A program made the translations under genes and the position numbers. 64,000 nt of DNA from UBA8337 sp937907245. GTDB taxonomy: Bacteria > Pseudomonadota > Alphaproteobacteria > RS24. A model generated the notes under the pieces. It was not told the DNA's origin. It saw only the letters and a program-made list of their open reading frames with translations, and made no database searches. Of the stretch, positions 42,798 through 51,363 are shown one piece after another. The number at the start of each line of letters is the position of its first letter. Positions within the stretch are counted from its first letter, which is position 1. Where the stretch lies: the NCBI GenBank assembly GCA_965219485.1, contig OZ244774.1, forward strand, positions 1,178,001 to 1,242,000, given 5' to 3'.

Positions 42798-44138
42798 TTA
42801 GCTGGCGGAGGCGGGTGCCGGTCTTTTATCCAGCCAACGATAGCGCCAAATGACCAGGGCAAATGGCACAAAAGTGCCCAGAACAATGCCATCTGCCAGC
42901 CCCAAAGCGCCACGCCCCAGTGGGAAAATTAGCGCATAGGTGAGCGGTATCATAATGACGCCATAAGACAGCAAGTGGATGAACGTGGGCACCCACGTGT
43001 CGCCCCGCGCGCGCAAAGACATCGACAATAAAGATTGTCCGGTATCAAACACCGTTCCGATTGAAACCAATGTGATGAGCGCCGCCGCCAATTTTATCAC
43101 GCTCGCATCGGTAGTAAAAAACGCGGCCAATTGCGGCGCTGTGGCCCACATGAAAACGCCCGCAGCCACCATGATGACGCTTTGCACACTTAAGCCCAAC
43201 CAAGCCCAGCGTTTGACGGCCGCCATATCGCCCGCGCCATAAGCGTTGCCGACACTCACCGCCGTTGCGACACCAAAGCCCAGCCCCATCATGAAAAACA
43301 AAGCAAACACATTGATCATAATAATATGCGCCGCCACAACCATGGTGCCGAGGAAGCCCGCAAACAAAATAACGACATTAAAAGCGGTATTCTCAACCCC
43401 CATGGAAATGCCAGAAGCATACCCAATCGAGCGCATCTCGCGCCCGCCCGCCCATGTGATTTTGGGTTTGCGGAGGCCGTATTTTTCATGGTCGAGGAAA
43501 AACCACACGTAAGATAAAATCGCTACCACTTGCAGGAAGCGAACCACTAAAGTTGCCCAAATAGAGCCTTCCGCACCTAGCTCTGGAAATCCAAAAGCGC
43601 CAAAAACAAAAATATAATTGGCGAAAATATTCACAATATTGGCGACAATCATAATCACCATACCGGGGCGCGGATTACGAATGCCTTCCAGAAAAAATCC
43701 GGTCGACATATGCACAGCGGCAAACGGCAAGCTCAATCCGGCAATCATCGAAATGCGCCCGCCCGCAGCGGCCAGCTCTGGGGTTTGCCCCGAGAGCAGC
43801 AACAATGGCTCGCCGAAAAAGCAGAACACCATACCCACCAAGCCAATGACCAGCCCCCAAGGCAAAGCATGCCACCAGACTTTGCCAGTTTCGCTATATT
43901 GCTTGGCGCCAAATTTATTCGATACCAAAACCGATGTGCCCATCAGCAAGCCAATCATAATCAGAATGAAAATATTGCTCGGCACCATACCAATGCCCAA
44001 ATAAGCCAGATGCTCGGCCGCATAATGGCCAACCACCACCGTATCGGTAATGCCCAAAGTCAGAATACCAACGCGCGATATAACCACCGGCCAAGCCAGC
44101 GTCATCAGAGTTTTGACGTCTTGCCAGACGGCGTTCAC
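42798..44138 (-). CDS. MATE family efflux transporter
   Basis: A 446-residue transporter with twelve hydrophobic segments. The two halves show the MATE pattern: MTLAWPVVISRVGILTLGI-like first helix with TDTVVVGHY, and SMGVENTAFNVVILFAG plus GVATAVSVGNAYGAGD in the second half. It would export drugs or toxic metabolites using a Na+ or H+ gradient. The start codon is GTG at 44138, overlapping the stop of the nitroreductase gene (GTGA, 44135-44138), which indicates translational coupling. Confidence 0.93.
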   Translation of the reverse strand: MNAVWQDVKTLMTLAWPVVISRVGILTLGITDTVVVGHYAAEHLAYLGIGMVPSNIFILIMIGLLMGTSVLVSNKFGAKQYSETGKVWWHALPWGLVIGLVGMVFCFFGEPLLLLSGQTPELAAAGGRISMIAGLSLPFAAVHMSTGFFLEGIRNPRPGMVIMIVANIVNIFANYIFVFGAFGFPELGAEGSIWATLVVRFLQVVAILSYVWFFLDHEKYGLRKPKITWAGGREMRSIGYASGISMGVENTAFNVVILFAGFLGTMVVAAHIIMINVFALFFMMGLGFGVATAVSVGNAYGAGDMAAVKRWAWLGLSVQSVIMVAAGVFMWATAPQLAAFFTTDASVIKLAAALITLVSIGTVFDTGQSLLSMSLRARGDTWVPTFIHLLSYGVIMIPLTYALIFPLGRGALGLADGIVLGTFVPFALVIWRYRWLDKRPAPASAS

Positions 44139-44728
44139 TGAGGAGAGCCTAAATTGGGAAGACCGAAGGTTACGACATCGTCTAGCGCCGGACGCGCGCG
44201 CTCGTTTGGCGCCTCGGTGGCCGTGCCGATATATATAAACCCAGCGATTTCATCGCCTGCCTCGCCGCCTAGGGCTTGTAAAACCGACGGCTCATAGGCC
44301 ACCTCTCCGGTCAACCATTGCGCCGCAAAGCCCACAGATTGCGCCGCAGTGAGCAGCGTCATACACACGGCACCTGCCGATAAAATCATTTCACTGCGAG
44401 GAATTTTAGGATGTGCTTTCGGGCAGGCCAGAACGCCAATGACACAAGGTGCGCGTAAAAATTGCGCGGCCGAGGTGGCATAAGCATCTACCGATTTATC
44501 TTCTTCCCTGGCAAATAAAGCATCGGCGGCAATCTTGCCCAAGCTCACGCGCGCCTCGTCTTGCAAAACCACCAAGCGCCAAGGGGCTAATTTGCCATGG
44601 TCGGGCACGCGCGTCGCGGCGCTTAAGATATCGCGCAACACATCGGCCGATGGGCCGGGCGTCGTCATATTGCGAGCCAGCACCGAGCGGCGGGTTTTTA
44701 AAAATTCTAGCGTTGAATTCGAAACCAT
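44135..44728 (-). CDS. Nitroreductase family protein (YdjA-like)
   Basis: A 197-residue FMN-dependent oxidoreductase of the small YdjA-type: LKTRRSVLARNMTTPGP at the N-terminus with the FMN-phosphate-binding Arg-Arg-Ser, ATRVPDHGKLAPWRLVVL (about 36-53), and GFAAQWLTGEVAYEP near the FMN ring. It would reduce nitro or quinone compounds with NAD(P)H as a homodimer. It overlaps the MATE gene by four bases, a pairing that suggests reduction and export of a toxic compound. AGGACAAG precedes ATG 44728. Confidence 0.93.
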   Translation of the reverse strand: MVSNSTLEFLKTRRSVLARNMTTPGPSADVLRDILSAATRVPDHGKLAPWRLVVLQDEARVSLGKIAADALFAREEDKSVDAYATSAAQFLRAPCVIGVLACPKAHPKIPRSEMILSAGAVCMTLLTAAQSVGFAAQWLTGEVAYEPSVLQALGGEAGDEIAGFIYIGTATEAPNERARPALDDVVTFGLPNLGSPQ

Positions 44729-44826
44729 TTTCTTGTCCTATCCAGCTTACGTGCTCTGGCTTATCCTTGCCCTGTCCCAAAGTCAATTAGCGCCGCTAAT
44801 AACAATAACAACCCAAAGGTTGCCTT

Positions 44827-45630
44827 ATGCGTTTTGCGCTTTTTTATCTCGCTCTATATTTTGTTGCCTCAGAGGCTTCGGCTGGCGCGTGGGTGTTGCC
44901 AACGGGCGAGACCAAAGCCAGCGCACAATTTAGCGAACGCTCCCAAAGGCTGCATTTTCCGCTAGCGCCCGCACGCGATTATACGCTTCGCGAAACCCAC
45001 ATAAGCCTTCTCCTGGAACACGGGCTGAGCCAAAGCGCCACCCTGATTGGCAAGCTGTCGCAACAGCGATTTAGCGAGGCCCTAAGCGTTCGTGAAACCC
45101 AATCCAGCCAGATGGCTTTGCAAGTGGCCGCGCCTAAATTGGCCGCCGGTCTATTACCGCCCTATGTTTTTCTCGGACTAAAGAACCTGTTTCCCCGCGG
45201 CCAATGGCGGCGCGAGAAAATTGCTAGCGTGCGAGCTGGCATCGATTGGCAAAACGGCGAGGCAAATCAAAGCGGATATCATTTGTCAGTATCGCTGGCA
45301 GATAAAGTCAGCGTCGGTCGCCTGTCGGTATTGCAAGAGGTCGAGTATGGCGAAACTCGGCTGTCTCGGGAGCATCATGTGAACGGCCAATATCGATTTT
45401 CTATCCAGCGCGGAAGCTGGCAAATCGGTTCGCAAGCCGAACAGTTCGAAAATCAGACCACCGGCTATTTATCGCTCAAGCACAGCCTGCGTCTGACATG
45501 GAAACCCGAGCCTGATGGATATGAAATAACCCTTGGGCGCGGCCATACGCGCGTCAACAATCGCCATCAACCTCTGGCCCAATTTCAACGTGGCCAGCAG
45601 TGGACGTTAGAATTTCAACGAAACTTCTAG
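44827..45630 (+). CDS. Hypothetical exported beta-barrel-like protein
   Basis: A 267-residue protein with a signal peptide (MRFALFYLALYFVASEASAG). The mature part has regularly spaced amphipathic strands (for example HISLLLEHGLSQSATLIGKL and YHLSVSLADKVSVGRLSVL) and ends in Phe (LEFQRNF), which fits an outer-membrane beta barrel of ten to twelve strands. I recognise no family. It is convergent with thrS, with stop codons overlapping in CTAG (45627-45630), and diverges from the nitroreductase gene across about 98 bases. Function unknown. Confidence 0.75.
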   Translation: MRFALFYLALYFVASEASAGAWVLPTGETKASAQFSERSQRLHFPLAPARDYTLRETHISLLLEHGLSQSATLIGKLSQQRFSEALSVRETQSSQMALQVAAPKLAAGLLPPYVFLGLKNLFPRGQWRREKIASVRAGIDWQNGEANQSGYHLSVSLADKVSVGRLSVLQEVEYGETRLSREHHVNGQYRFSIQRGSWQIGSQAEQFENQTTGYLSLKHSLRLTWKPEPDGYEITLGRGHTRVNNRHQPLAQFQRGQQWTLEFQRNF

Positions 45631-47588
45631 CGGCGTAAATCCGGGGCTGTGGCTTCCAGCGACAAAGCATCGGCTGCTTCTTGCAAACTCAGAACCGTTT
45701 GGTCTTTCGAGCCGAGACGACGCATAGAGACGGTTTTGCCTTCTGCCTCTCGCATGCCCACGGCCAGAATAACCGGAACTTTAGCCGCCGAATGCTCGCG
45801 CACTTTATAGTTAATTTTCTCATTGCGCGTATCGGCGCGCGCGCGCAAGCCTTGCGCAGTTAATTGGGCCACCACCTCATGCGCGTAATTATCGGCATCG
45901 GTGGTAATGGGGCAAACGACCACTTGCTCTGGCGCCAACCAAAGCGGCAGCTTGCCTGCATAGCTCTCGATTAAAATACCGAGGAAACGCTCAATCGAGC
46001 CCAGCACCGCACGGTGCAACATGACAGGACGATGTTTCTCGCCGTCTTCGCCAATATAGGCGGCGTCTAAACGCTCGGGCAGCACGAAGTCGAGCTGCAA
46101 GGTCGCGCATTGCCATGTCCGCCCGATGGCATCCGTCAGGTGATATTCAATTTTAGGTCCGTAAAAAGCGCCCTCGCCTGGCAGTTCTTCCCATGCCAAA
46201 CCCGCCTCGGTCAGCGCATCGCGCAAACCTTGTTCGGCTCTGTCCCAAGCCGCATCTTCGCCAGCGCGAACATCGGGGCGCAGTGCTATTTTAACCGACA
46301 CATCCGTAAAGCCAAGGTCGTCGTAAACCTCAGTCACCAATCCACAAAAGTCGACGGCTTCAGAAATAATCTGGTCTTCGCGGCAAAAAATATGTGCGTC
46401 ATCTTGGGTCATTTGGCGCACGCGCATCAGCCCATGCAAAGCGCCGTGCGGCTCATTGCGATGGCAACAACCAAACTCAGCCATGCGAATAGGCAAATCG
46501 CGATAGGACTTGATGCCTTGTTTGAAAATCTGCACATGAGCCGGACAATTCATCGGCTTGATGGCCATTAAATCAGCATCGCCAGAAATCACGGCGGCCT
46601 CGTCGCCAGTCGATGGCACTTCATCTGGCACAACGAACATATTCTCGCGGAATTTATCCCAGTGGCCCGATTGTTCCCAGAAGCGCTTATCCAAAAGCTG
46701 AGGGGTTTTCACTTCTTCATAATCATTGGCATTTAGGCGACGGCGGATATATTGCTCTAACTGCTGCCAAATTGTGTAGCCCTTAGCGTGCCAGAACACG
46801 CTGCCTTGGGCTTCTTCTTGGAAATGGAACAAGTCCATCTCACGGCCAATTTTGCGATGGTCGCGTTTTTCCGCTTCTTCCACCATGTGCAAATAGGCTT
46901 TTAAATCTTTTTCATGGCCCCAGCAGGTGCCGTAAATGCGCTGCAACATTTCATTATTGCTATCGCCGCGCCAATAAGCGCCAGCCAATTTGGTTAGTTT
47001 GAAAGCCTTACCCAGCTTGCCCGTAGACGGCAAATGCGGCCCACGGCACAGGTCTTTCCATTCGCCTTGGCGATAAATCGTAATCGGCTGGTCGCCCGGA
47101 ATAGAGGCGATAATCTCCGCCTTATAGACTTCGCCAATTTCTGTGAAATGCGCCACCGCTTCGTCGCGGTTCCAAACTTCGCGAACGATGTCTTCATTGC
47201 GGTCAACGATATCGCGCATGCGTTGTTCAATGGCCTCTAGGTCGTCGAGGCTAAATGGCGTTTCGCGCGCGAAGTCATAATAAAACCCATCTTTAATCAC
47301 CGGCCCAATGGTCACTTGCGTTTCGGGGAAAAGCTCTTGCACGGCCTCGGCCAAAACATGAGCGCAATCATGGCGCAGCAAATCGACGCCATCCGCATCG
47401 GCGGCGGTGATGACGGCGATGTCGGCATCGGCTTCGATGACCGTGGCCAGATCCACAACTTCGCCATTGAGCTTTAAGGCGAGCGCTTTTTTGGCCAGCG
47501 ATTTGGAAATGCTGGTGGCAAAGGCGAGGCCATCTAGGGGCGCTTCAAATTCGCGTGTCGCGCCATCCGGCAGGGTCAATGTAATCAT
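45627..47588 (-). CDS. thrS: Threonyl-tRNA synthetase
   Basis: A complete 653-residue class II synthetase with all domains: N-terminal TGS (MITLTLPDGATREFEAP), editing domain with HDCAHVLAEA (about 75), catalytic core with the zinc-binding PMNCPAHVQIFK (Cys, about 345) and FGCCHRNEPHGALHGLMRVR (motif 2), motif 3 MLHRAVLGSIERFLG, and the C-terminal anticodon-binding domain. It charges tRNA-Thr; a tRNA-Thr gene lies at 25059. No T-box leader is visible. yidD is upstream on the same strand after 24 bases, a usual alphaproteobacterial neighbourhood. Confidence 0.97.
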   Translation of the reverse strand: MITLTLPDGATREFEAPLDGLAFATSISKSLAKKALALKLNGEVVDLATVIEADADIAVITAADADGVDLLRHDCAHVLAEAVQELFPETQVTIGPVIKDGFYYDFARETPFSLDDLEAIEQRMRDIVDRNEDIVREVWNRDEAVAHFTEIGEVYKAEIIASIPGDQPITIYRQGEWKDLCRGPHLPSTGKLGKAFKLTKLAGAYWRGDSNNEMLQRIYGTCWGHEKDLKAYLHMVEEAEKRDHRKIGREMDLFHFQEEAQGSVFWHAKGYTIWQQLEQYIRRRLNANDYEEVKTPQLLDKRFWEQSGHWDKFRENMFVVPDEVPSTGDEAAVISGDADLMAIKPMNCPAHVQIFKQGIKSYRDLPIRMAEFGCCHRNEPHGALHGLMRVRQMTQDDAHIFCREDQIISEAVDFCGLVTEVYDDLGFTDVSVKIALRPDVRAGEDAAWDRAEQGLRDALTEAGLAWEELPGEGAFYGPKIEYHLTDAIGRTWQCATLQLDFVLPERLDAAYIGEDGEKHRPVMLHRAVLGSIERFLGILIESYAGKLPLWLAPEQVVVCPITTDADNYAHEVVAQLTAQGLRARADTRNEKINYKVREHSAAKVPVILAVGMREAEGKTVSMRRLGSKDQTVLSLQEAADALSLEATAPDLRR

Positions 47589-47612
47589 AATTCCAACTTC
47601 TCGTTTTATCGC

Positions 47613-47927
47613 CTAGGCGTCGGCGTCATTTTCGGCATTTGGCGCCGAGGAAACTCTCCATGGTGCATACCAAGGTGGCGCGCAAACCTCAAGTGGTACG
47701 GGGTCAAAACCATGGCCCGGATGCATTTTGTGAAACGGATGACATTTGCCCAAACGTTTGGCCGACAGCCAACCGCCCGTCCATACCCCATGCGCCCGCA
47801 CTGCATCCAACGCATATTGTGAACACGTGGGCTGAAATCGGCACCTTGGGCCCAGCAGTGGCGAGATAAACAGGCGATATATATGCACAGGCAAAAGCGC
47901 CACAAAACGGAGGGTAAAGCGTATCAT
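47613..47927 (-). CDS. yidD: Membrane protein insertion efficiency factor YidD
   Basis: A 104-residue YidD protein: a hydrophobic N-terminal segment (VALLPVHIYRLFISPLLG) followed by the signature RCRFQPTCSQYALDAVRAHG and CHPFHKMHPGHGFDPVP near the C-terminus, with three conserved Cys. YidD helps insertion of proteins through YidC and SecYEG at the inner membrane. The next gene on the same strand is thrS. The usual companion rnpA/yidC is not in this window, as is common in alphaproteobacteria. Confidence 0.95.
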   Translation of the reverse strand: MIRFTLRFVALLPVHIYRLFISPLLGPRCRFQPTCSQYALDAVRAHGVWTGGWLSAKRLGKCHPFHKMHPGHGFDPVPLEVCAPPWYAPWRVSSAPNAENDADA

Positions 47928-47980
47928 CTTTACATCTTACCTCATCGGCTTGGTGCTTCGAAACAAAGAAAGGCTATCAG

Positions 47981-48193
47981 ATGACCTTTATAAATAGGTT
48001 AAACACCCGCATGGCGCGTTTAGGCATTTTGGATATAGCTTGTCTCAAAATTTGTGTCTTTGCTTTCGCGCTGCTTTTGGCCAAGCTTTGGCCGCCGCTT
48101 CTGGCGTTCGATTGGACGCTTTATGCCGTCATTTTTGGGCTTACTTACGGGCTGCTTATGGCTAAGCTATTTTTTACAAATGGACACGCTTGA
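47981..48193 (+). CDS. Small two-helix membrane protein
   Basis: A 70-residue protein with two hydrophobic segments (about 22-40, CLKICVFAFALLLAKLW, and 45-63, WTLYAVIFGLTYGLLMAKL). AAAGG precedes the ATG. I recognise no family name, although short proteins of this pattern are frequent next to DUF1905 genes. Its end overlaps the start of the DUF1905 gene by 14 bases, which suggests co-expression. It diverges from yidD. Confidence 0.65.
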   Translation: MTFINRLNTRMARLGILDIACLKICVFAFALLLAKLWPPLLAFDWTLYAVIFGLTYGLLMAKLFFTNGHA

Positions 48194-48488
48194 ATATACA
48201 TTCAGCGGCGAGGTATGGATTTGGTCGGGCAAGAAAACCGACTGGTTCTTCGTTACGCTGCCCAAGGAAGTGAGCGATCACGCCCGATATTTCACCACTC
48301 ATGTGCAACGCGGTTTTAAATCTTTGAAAGTAAACGCGCAAATTGGCGACAGCCAATGGCAGACATCTATGTTTCCCAGCAAAGAGCGCCAGAGCTATCT
48401 TTTGCCGGTGAAAAAATCTGTGCGCCTCGCAGAAAACATCGAAGTGGGCAAGGCCAGAGATATTAAAATCACGCTGCTCGGGCTTTAA
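48180..48488 (+). CDS. DUF1905 domain protein
   Basis: I place the start at ATG 48180 (102 residues, MDTLEYTFSGEVWIW), where the DUF1905 domain begins; upstream codons in this frame are the shadow of the small membrane protein. The domain shows its typical FSGEVWIWSGKKTDWFFVTLP start and GFKSLKVNAQIGDSQWQTSMFPS core (GFKSLKV, TSMFPS). It is a small beta-barrel domain of unknown function, sometimes fused to YdeI-type domains. The stop overlaps that of the convergent NifU-like gene within TTAA (48485-48488). Confidence 0.88.
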   Translation: MDTLEYTFSGEVWIWSGKKTDWFFVTLPKEVSDHARYFTTHVQRGFKSLKVNAQIGDSQWQTSMFPSKERQSYLLPVKKSVRLAENIEVGKARDIKITLLGL

Positions 48489-48925
48489 ACACCCAATTGG
48501 GACAAGCAATCTTCCACCGCATCAAAGGTCAACAAGGTGGAGGCATGGCGGTTTTTAAACTCGCGCACCGGTTCCAAAACTTCTAAATCGGCCCACCGAC
48601 CCGTCGGCGGCGTGCCGTCTTGTTTTAGCATGGCGCGCATGCGGGCGCCGACGTCGCGCAATTCGTCTGGCGTGCTGCCGATAATCTCTCGCGCCATCAC
48701 CGAGCTGGCCGCTTGGCCCAAAGCGCAAGCGGCGAGCTGATGCGCGAAAGCCGCCACTGTGCCGTCTTCGCCCATGGCCAATTCGACATGCACTTTCGAG
48801 CCGCAAAGGCGCGATACGGCGCCTGCCTTGGCGATGCGTGGCAACTCTCGTTCCGACAAATTGCCGATATGGGGAATATCTGCCGCCAGTTTCAAAATGC
48901 GCTGATTATAAAGATCGTTCATCAT
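48485..48925 (-). CDS. NifU-like iron-sulfur scaffold, missing one cysteine
   Basis: A 146-residue IscU/NifU-like protein. The first two cluster ligands are present as Cys41 (RLCGSK) and Cys67 (AACALGQ), but where the third Cys is expected the sequence reads RHASTLL (Ala128), and the Asp after the first Cys is Ser. This atypical NifU-like form is known from alphaproteobacteria beside hisI, yidD and thrS. It may act in Fe-S assembly with another ligand (Cys140 lies near the C-terminus) or may have lost cluster binding. It is downstream of cysS on the same strand, 24 bases away. Confidence 0.85.
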   Translation of the reverse strand: MMNDLYNQRILKLAADIPHIGNLSERELPRIAKAGAVSRLCGSKVHVELAMGEDGTVAAFAHQLAACALGQAASSVMAREIIGSTPDELRDVGARMRAMLKQDGTPPTGRWADLEVLEPVREFKNRHASTLLTFDAVEDCLSQLGV

Positions 48926-48949
48926 AGGCTTAAGATAGGCGCTGGCGCA

Positions 48950-50344
48950 TCATTTTGCGAGCTTCCAGATTGTGCCCTCGGCAGTATCTTCAATCACCAC
49001 GCCCATCGCGGCCAGCTCGTCGCGCGCGGCATCGGCGGCGGCGAAATCTTTTTCAGCGCGCGCTTTGGCGCGCCGCTCAATCAAGGCCTCGACCGCAGCC
49101 GCATCTACATCGCTATCGGCGCTATTTGCGGTTTGGGCGGCGAACCAAGCTTCTGGCGTTTGTTGCAATAGCCCCATGAGATTTGCGGCAGCCAGAAAGG
49201 CTCCTTTTTTCTCGGGCGAGGAAATGTTTTTGCTCAAGGCAAATAATTCGGCCAAAGCTTTAGGCGTGTTTAAATCATCGCACAGGGCGGTAAGAAAGCC
49301 CTCTGGAACAGGCGCACGGACGACTTCCATATCGCTCGTGTCGCGCAAAACCCCATACAGGCGATCGAGGTTCTTCACAGATTGCGCGAGCAGATCATCG
49401 CTAAAATCGAGCCGTTGGCGATAATGCCCTTGCAATAGGCCTAGGCGAATAGCCTCACCCGGCGCCGCTTCTAACAATTCGTCCATCACCTTAATATTGC
49501 CGATAGATTTCGACATTTTTTCGCCGGAAATATTCAGCATGCCATTATGCAGCCAATAATTGGCCAAAGGCGCGCCATGCGAACAGCGGCTCTGCGCCGC
49601 TTCGTTTTCATGGTGGGGAAATTGCAAATCCGCGCCGCCGCCATGAATATCAATCGTGTGGCCTAAGTGCTTTTCAATCATCGCGGAGCACTCAATGTGC
49701 CAACCTGGGCGACCTCGTCCCCGACCCTGCCCCCGATCCTGCCCCCAAATGCTGTCCCATCCGGGTTGCTCTGGCGTTGAGGGTTTCCAAAGAACGAAAT
49801 CCCCGGCATTTTTTTTGTAAGGCGCCACTTCTACACGCGCGCCGGCCAACATGTCCTCGCGAGAGCGCCCCGAAAGGCCGCCATAGGCGCTGTCTTGCGT
49901 GACATCAAACAGCACATGCCCGTCTGCCTCATAGGCGTGGCCTTTGGTTATCAGCTGTTCAATCATCGCCTGCATTTCAACAATATGTTGGGTCGCAAAA
50001 GGCTCAATGTCTGGCGGCAATACGCCCAGCACTTGCATGTCCGCCATATATTTGGCGTGATAACGCTCGGTAATGCGCGAAATATCGACGCCTTCGTCGT
50101 TGGCTTTTTTGTTAATTTTATCGTCGACGTCGGTAACATTTCGGGCGTAGACAACCTGCGGGTAAAGCGTACGCAAAACCCGCACCAAAACATCAAACAC
50201 CACGGCGGGTCGAAAATTTCCAATATGGCAAGGCCCATAGACCGTTGGCCCGCAGACATAAAGCGTCACGCGCGCTGGGTCTTGCGGGGTGAAGACTTGC
50301 TTTTCGCGAGCCAAGGTATTGTGCAGATAGAGTTTGGTTTCCAT
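48950..50344 (-). CDS. cysS: Cysteinyl-tRNA synthetase
   Basis: I use ATG 50344 (464 residues, METKLYLHNTLARE), the standard CysRS start. Class I signatures: HIGH as GPCHIGNFRP, zinc ligands in YVCGPTVYG and IECSAM (PGWHIECS), and KMSKS in GEKMSKSIGN. It charges tRNA-Cys. Just before PGWHIECS there is a low-complexity insert of eight residues (QDRGQGRG) from 12-bp tandem units at 49709-49744; most bacterial CysRS have a short WG-RGRPGWH link here. The NifU-like gene follows 24 bases downstream. No ribosome site is obvious. Confidence 0.96.
   Translation of the reverse strand: METKLYLHNTLAREKQVFTPQDPARVTLYVCGPTVYGPCHIGNFRPAVVFDVLVRVLRTLYPQVVYARNVTDVDDKINKKANDEGVDISRITERYHAKYMADMQVLGVLPPDIEPFATQHIVEMQAMIEQLITKGHAYEADGHVLFDVTQDSAYGGLSGRSREDMLAGARVEVAPYKKNAGDFVLWKPSTPEQPGWDSIWGQDRGQGRGRGRPGWHIECSAMIEKHLGHTIDIHGGGADLQFPHHENEAAQSRCSHGAPLANYWLHNGMLNISGEKMSKSIGNIKVMDELLEAAPGEAIRLGLLQGHYRQRLDFSDDLLAQSVKNLDRLYGVLRDTSDMEVVRAPVPEGFLTALCDDLNTPKALAELFALSKNISSPEKKGAFLAAANLMGLLQQTPEAWFAAQTANSADSDVDAAAVEALIERRAKARAEKDFAAADAARDELAAMGVVIEDTAEGTIWKLAK
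49709..49744. repeat. Three tandem 12-bp units inside cysS
   Basis: Plus-strand units at 49709-49720, 49721-49732 and 49733-49744 are related as gcgacctcgtcc, ccgaccctgccc and ccgatcctgccc. In the minus-strand gene they encode GQDR, GQGR and GRGR, expanding the link before the zinc-binding Cys motif by two units. Confidence 0.9.
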
Positions 50345-50725
50345 GCGCGCACCATAATTCATCCGCAGGTTGAGCCGCAAGGCCAATTAAATAAACCGCA
50401 GAATAGTGGAAATGAGCCGAATGAAGCCTAAATAACGTTTCAAGGAGACGCGAGGGGGCGCGATAAATCGCACAAACTACTCGTTTCTGGCTCAGGTTTG
50501 CCTTGTTCGTTGGGGCAATATTCGTTATTTAACAGCAACGTTTGCGCTAATTTTGCAAAGAGACTTTGCTTTCTTGCAAAACAATGTGCAAAATTAAAGG
50601 GATACGCTACCAGCTCGACATGGCATAACCATGCATAAGTTTGATTTGAGAGCGTAAAAGTAATTTGGGCAGTCTGTATGCCTGACGTATTGCGGGACGT
50701 ATTTCCCGCTCAGTGAGGTAACAAA
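50345..50725 (+). promoter_or_regulatory. folE upstream region with repeated TTGCAAA and hairpins
   Basis: This 381-base stretch has no gene. It contains TTGCAAA at 50553-50559 and 50574-50580 and a related GTGCAAA at 50586, an inverted repeat GCAAAG-AGA-CTTTGC (50555-50569), CATGG-CATAA-CCATG near 50620, a direct repeat GACGTATT (50684 and 50696), and a perfect hairpin GCGGGA-CGTATT-TCCCGC (50692-50709) just before the folE ribosome site. The clustered elements look like regulator binding sites or a structured leader. I cannot name the regulator, and no consensus promoter is clear. Confidence 0.4.
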
Positions 50726-51352
50726 ATGGACGCTAGAGTAGACGGCAACAAAACGCCAGCAACTGGAGAACGGGACGTAAAAGTGGAAAAACCTTCACGC
50801 GACCAAGCCGAAGCCGCCGTGCGCACACTGATTGCGTGGGCTGGAGATAACCCCGAACGTGAGGGTCTGATCGACACGCCAAAACGCGTCGTAAACGCCT
50901 ACACAGAATTTTTCGCAGGCTATGACGAAAACCCAGACGATGTTTTGGGACGCACTTTCGAAGATGTCGAAGGCTATGACGATATGGTCATGCTGCGCGA
51001 CATTTCGTTGGAAAGCCACTGCGAGCATCACATGGTAGCCATTTTGGGCAAAGTCCATATCGCTTACATGCCGGTTAATAAAGTCGTCGGCATTTCCAAG
51101 CTTGCCCGTGTTATCGAAATTTTCGCCAAGCGCCTGCAAACTCAAGAAACCATGACGGCGCAAGTTGTCGATTGCATTCAGCGTGTGCTGGAACCAGCTG
51201 GCATTGCCATTTTGGTGGACGCCAAGCACCAGTGCATGACAACCCGTGGCATTAAGAAGCCAGATGTTGCAACCATCACCACCCAGTTTACCGGCGTTTT
51301 TGCAGAAGATCCGCGCATGGAAGCACGCTTCCTTGCCATGATTAGCCGCTAG
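50726..51352 (+). CDS. folE: GTP cyclohydrolase I
   Basis: A 208-residue type I GTP cyclohydrolase. Zinc ligands and active-site residues are visible: SLESHCEHHMVAILGKVHIA (Cys and His, about 92-105) and the C-terminal KHQCMTTRGIKKPD with the third ligand Cys. It opens GTP to dihydroneopterin triphosphate, the first step of tetrahydrofolate synthesis. A hydrophilic N-terminal extension of about 25 residues precedes the core. GAGG sits 8-9 bases upstream of the ATG, just after a perfect hairpin. hisI follows after 35 bases; both enzymes open purine-type rings, and the pairing is common in alphaproteobacteria. Confidence 0.96.
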   Translation: MDARVDGNKTPATGERDVKVEKPSRDQAEAAVRTLIAWAGDNPEREGLIDTPKRVVNAYTEFFAGYDENPDDVLGRTFEDVEGYDDMVMLRDISLESHCEHHMVAILGKVHIAYMPVNKVVGISKLARVIEIFAKRLQTQETMTAQVVDCIQRVLEPAGIAILVDAKHQCMTTRGIKKPDVATITTQFTGVFAEDPRMEARFLAMISR

Positions 51353-51363
51353 GGTCTATAAGA

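Noticed and set aside
45627..47588. T-box or other riboswitch control of thrS
   Set aside because: The 24-base gap to yidD has no room for a leader structure, and T-boxes are not expected in this group.
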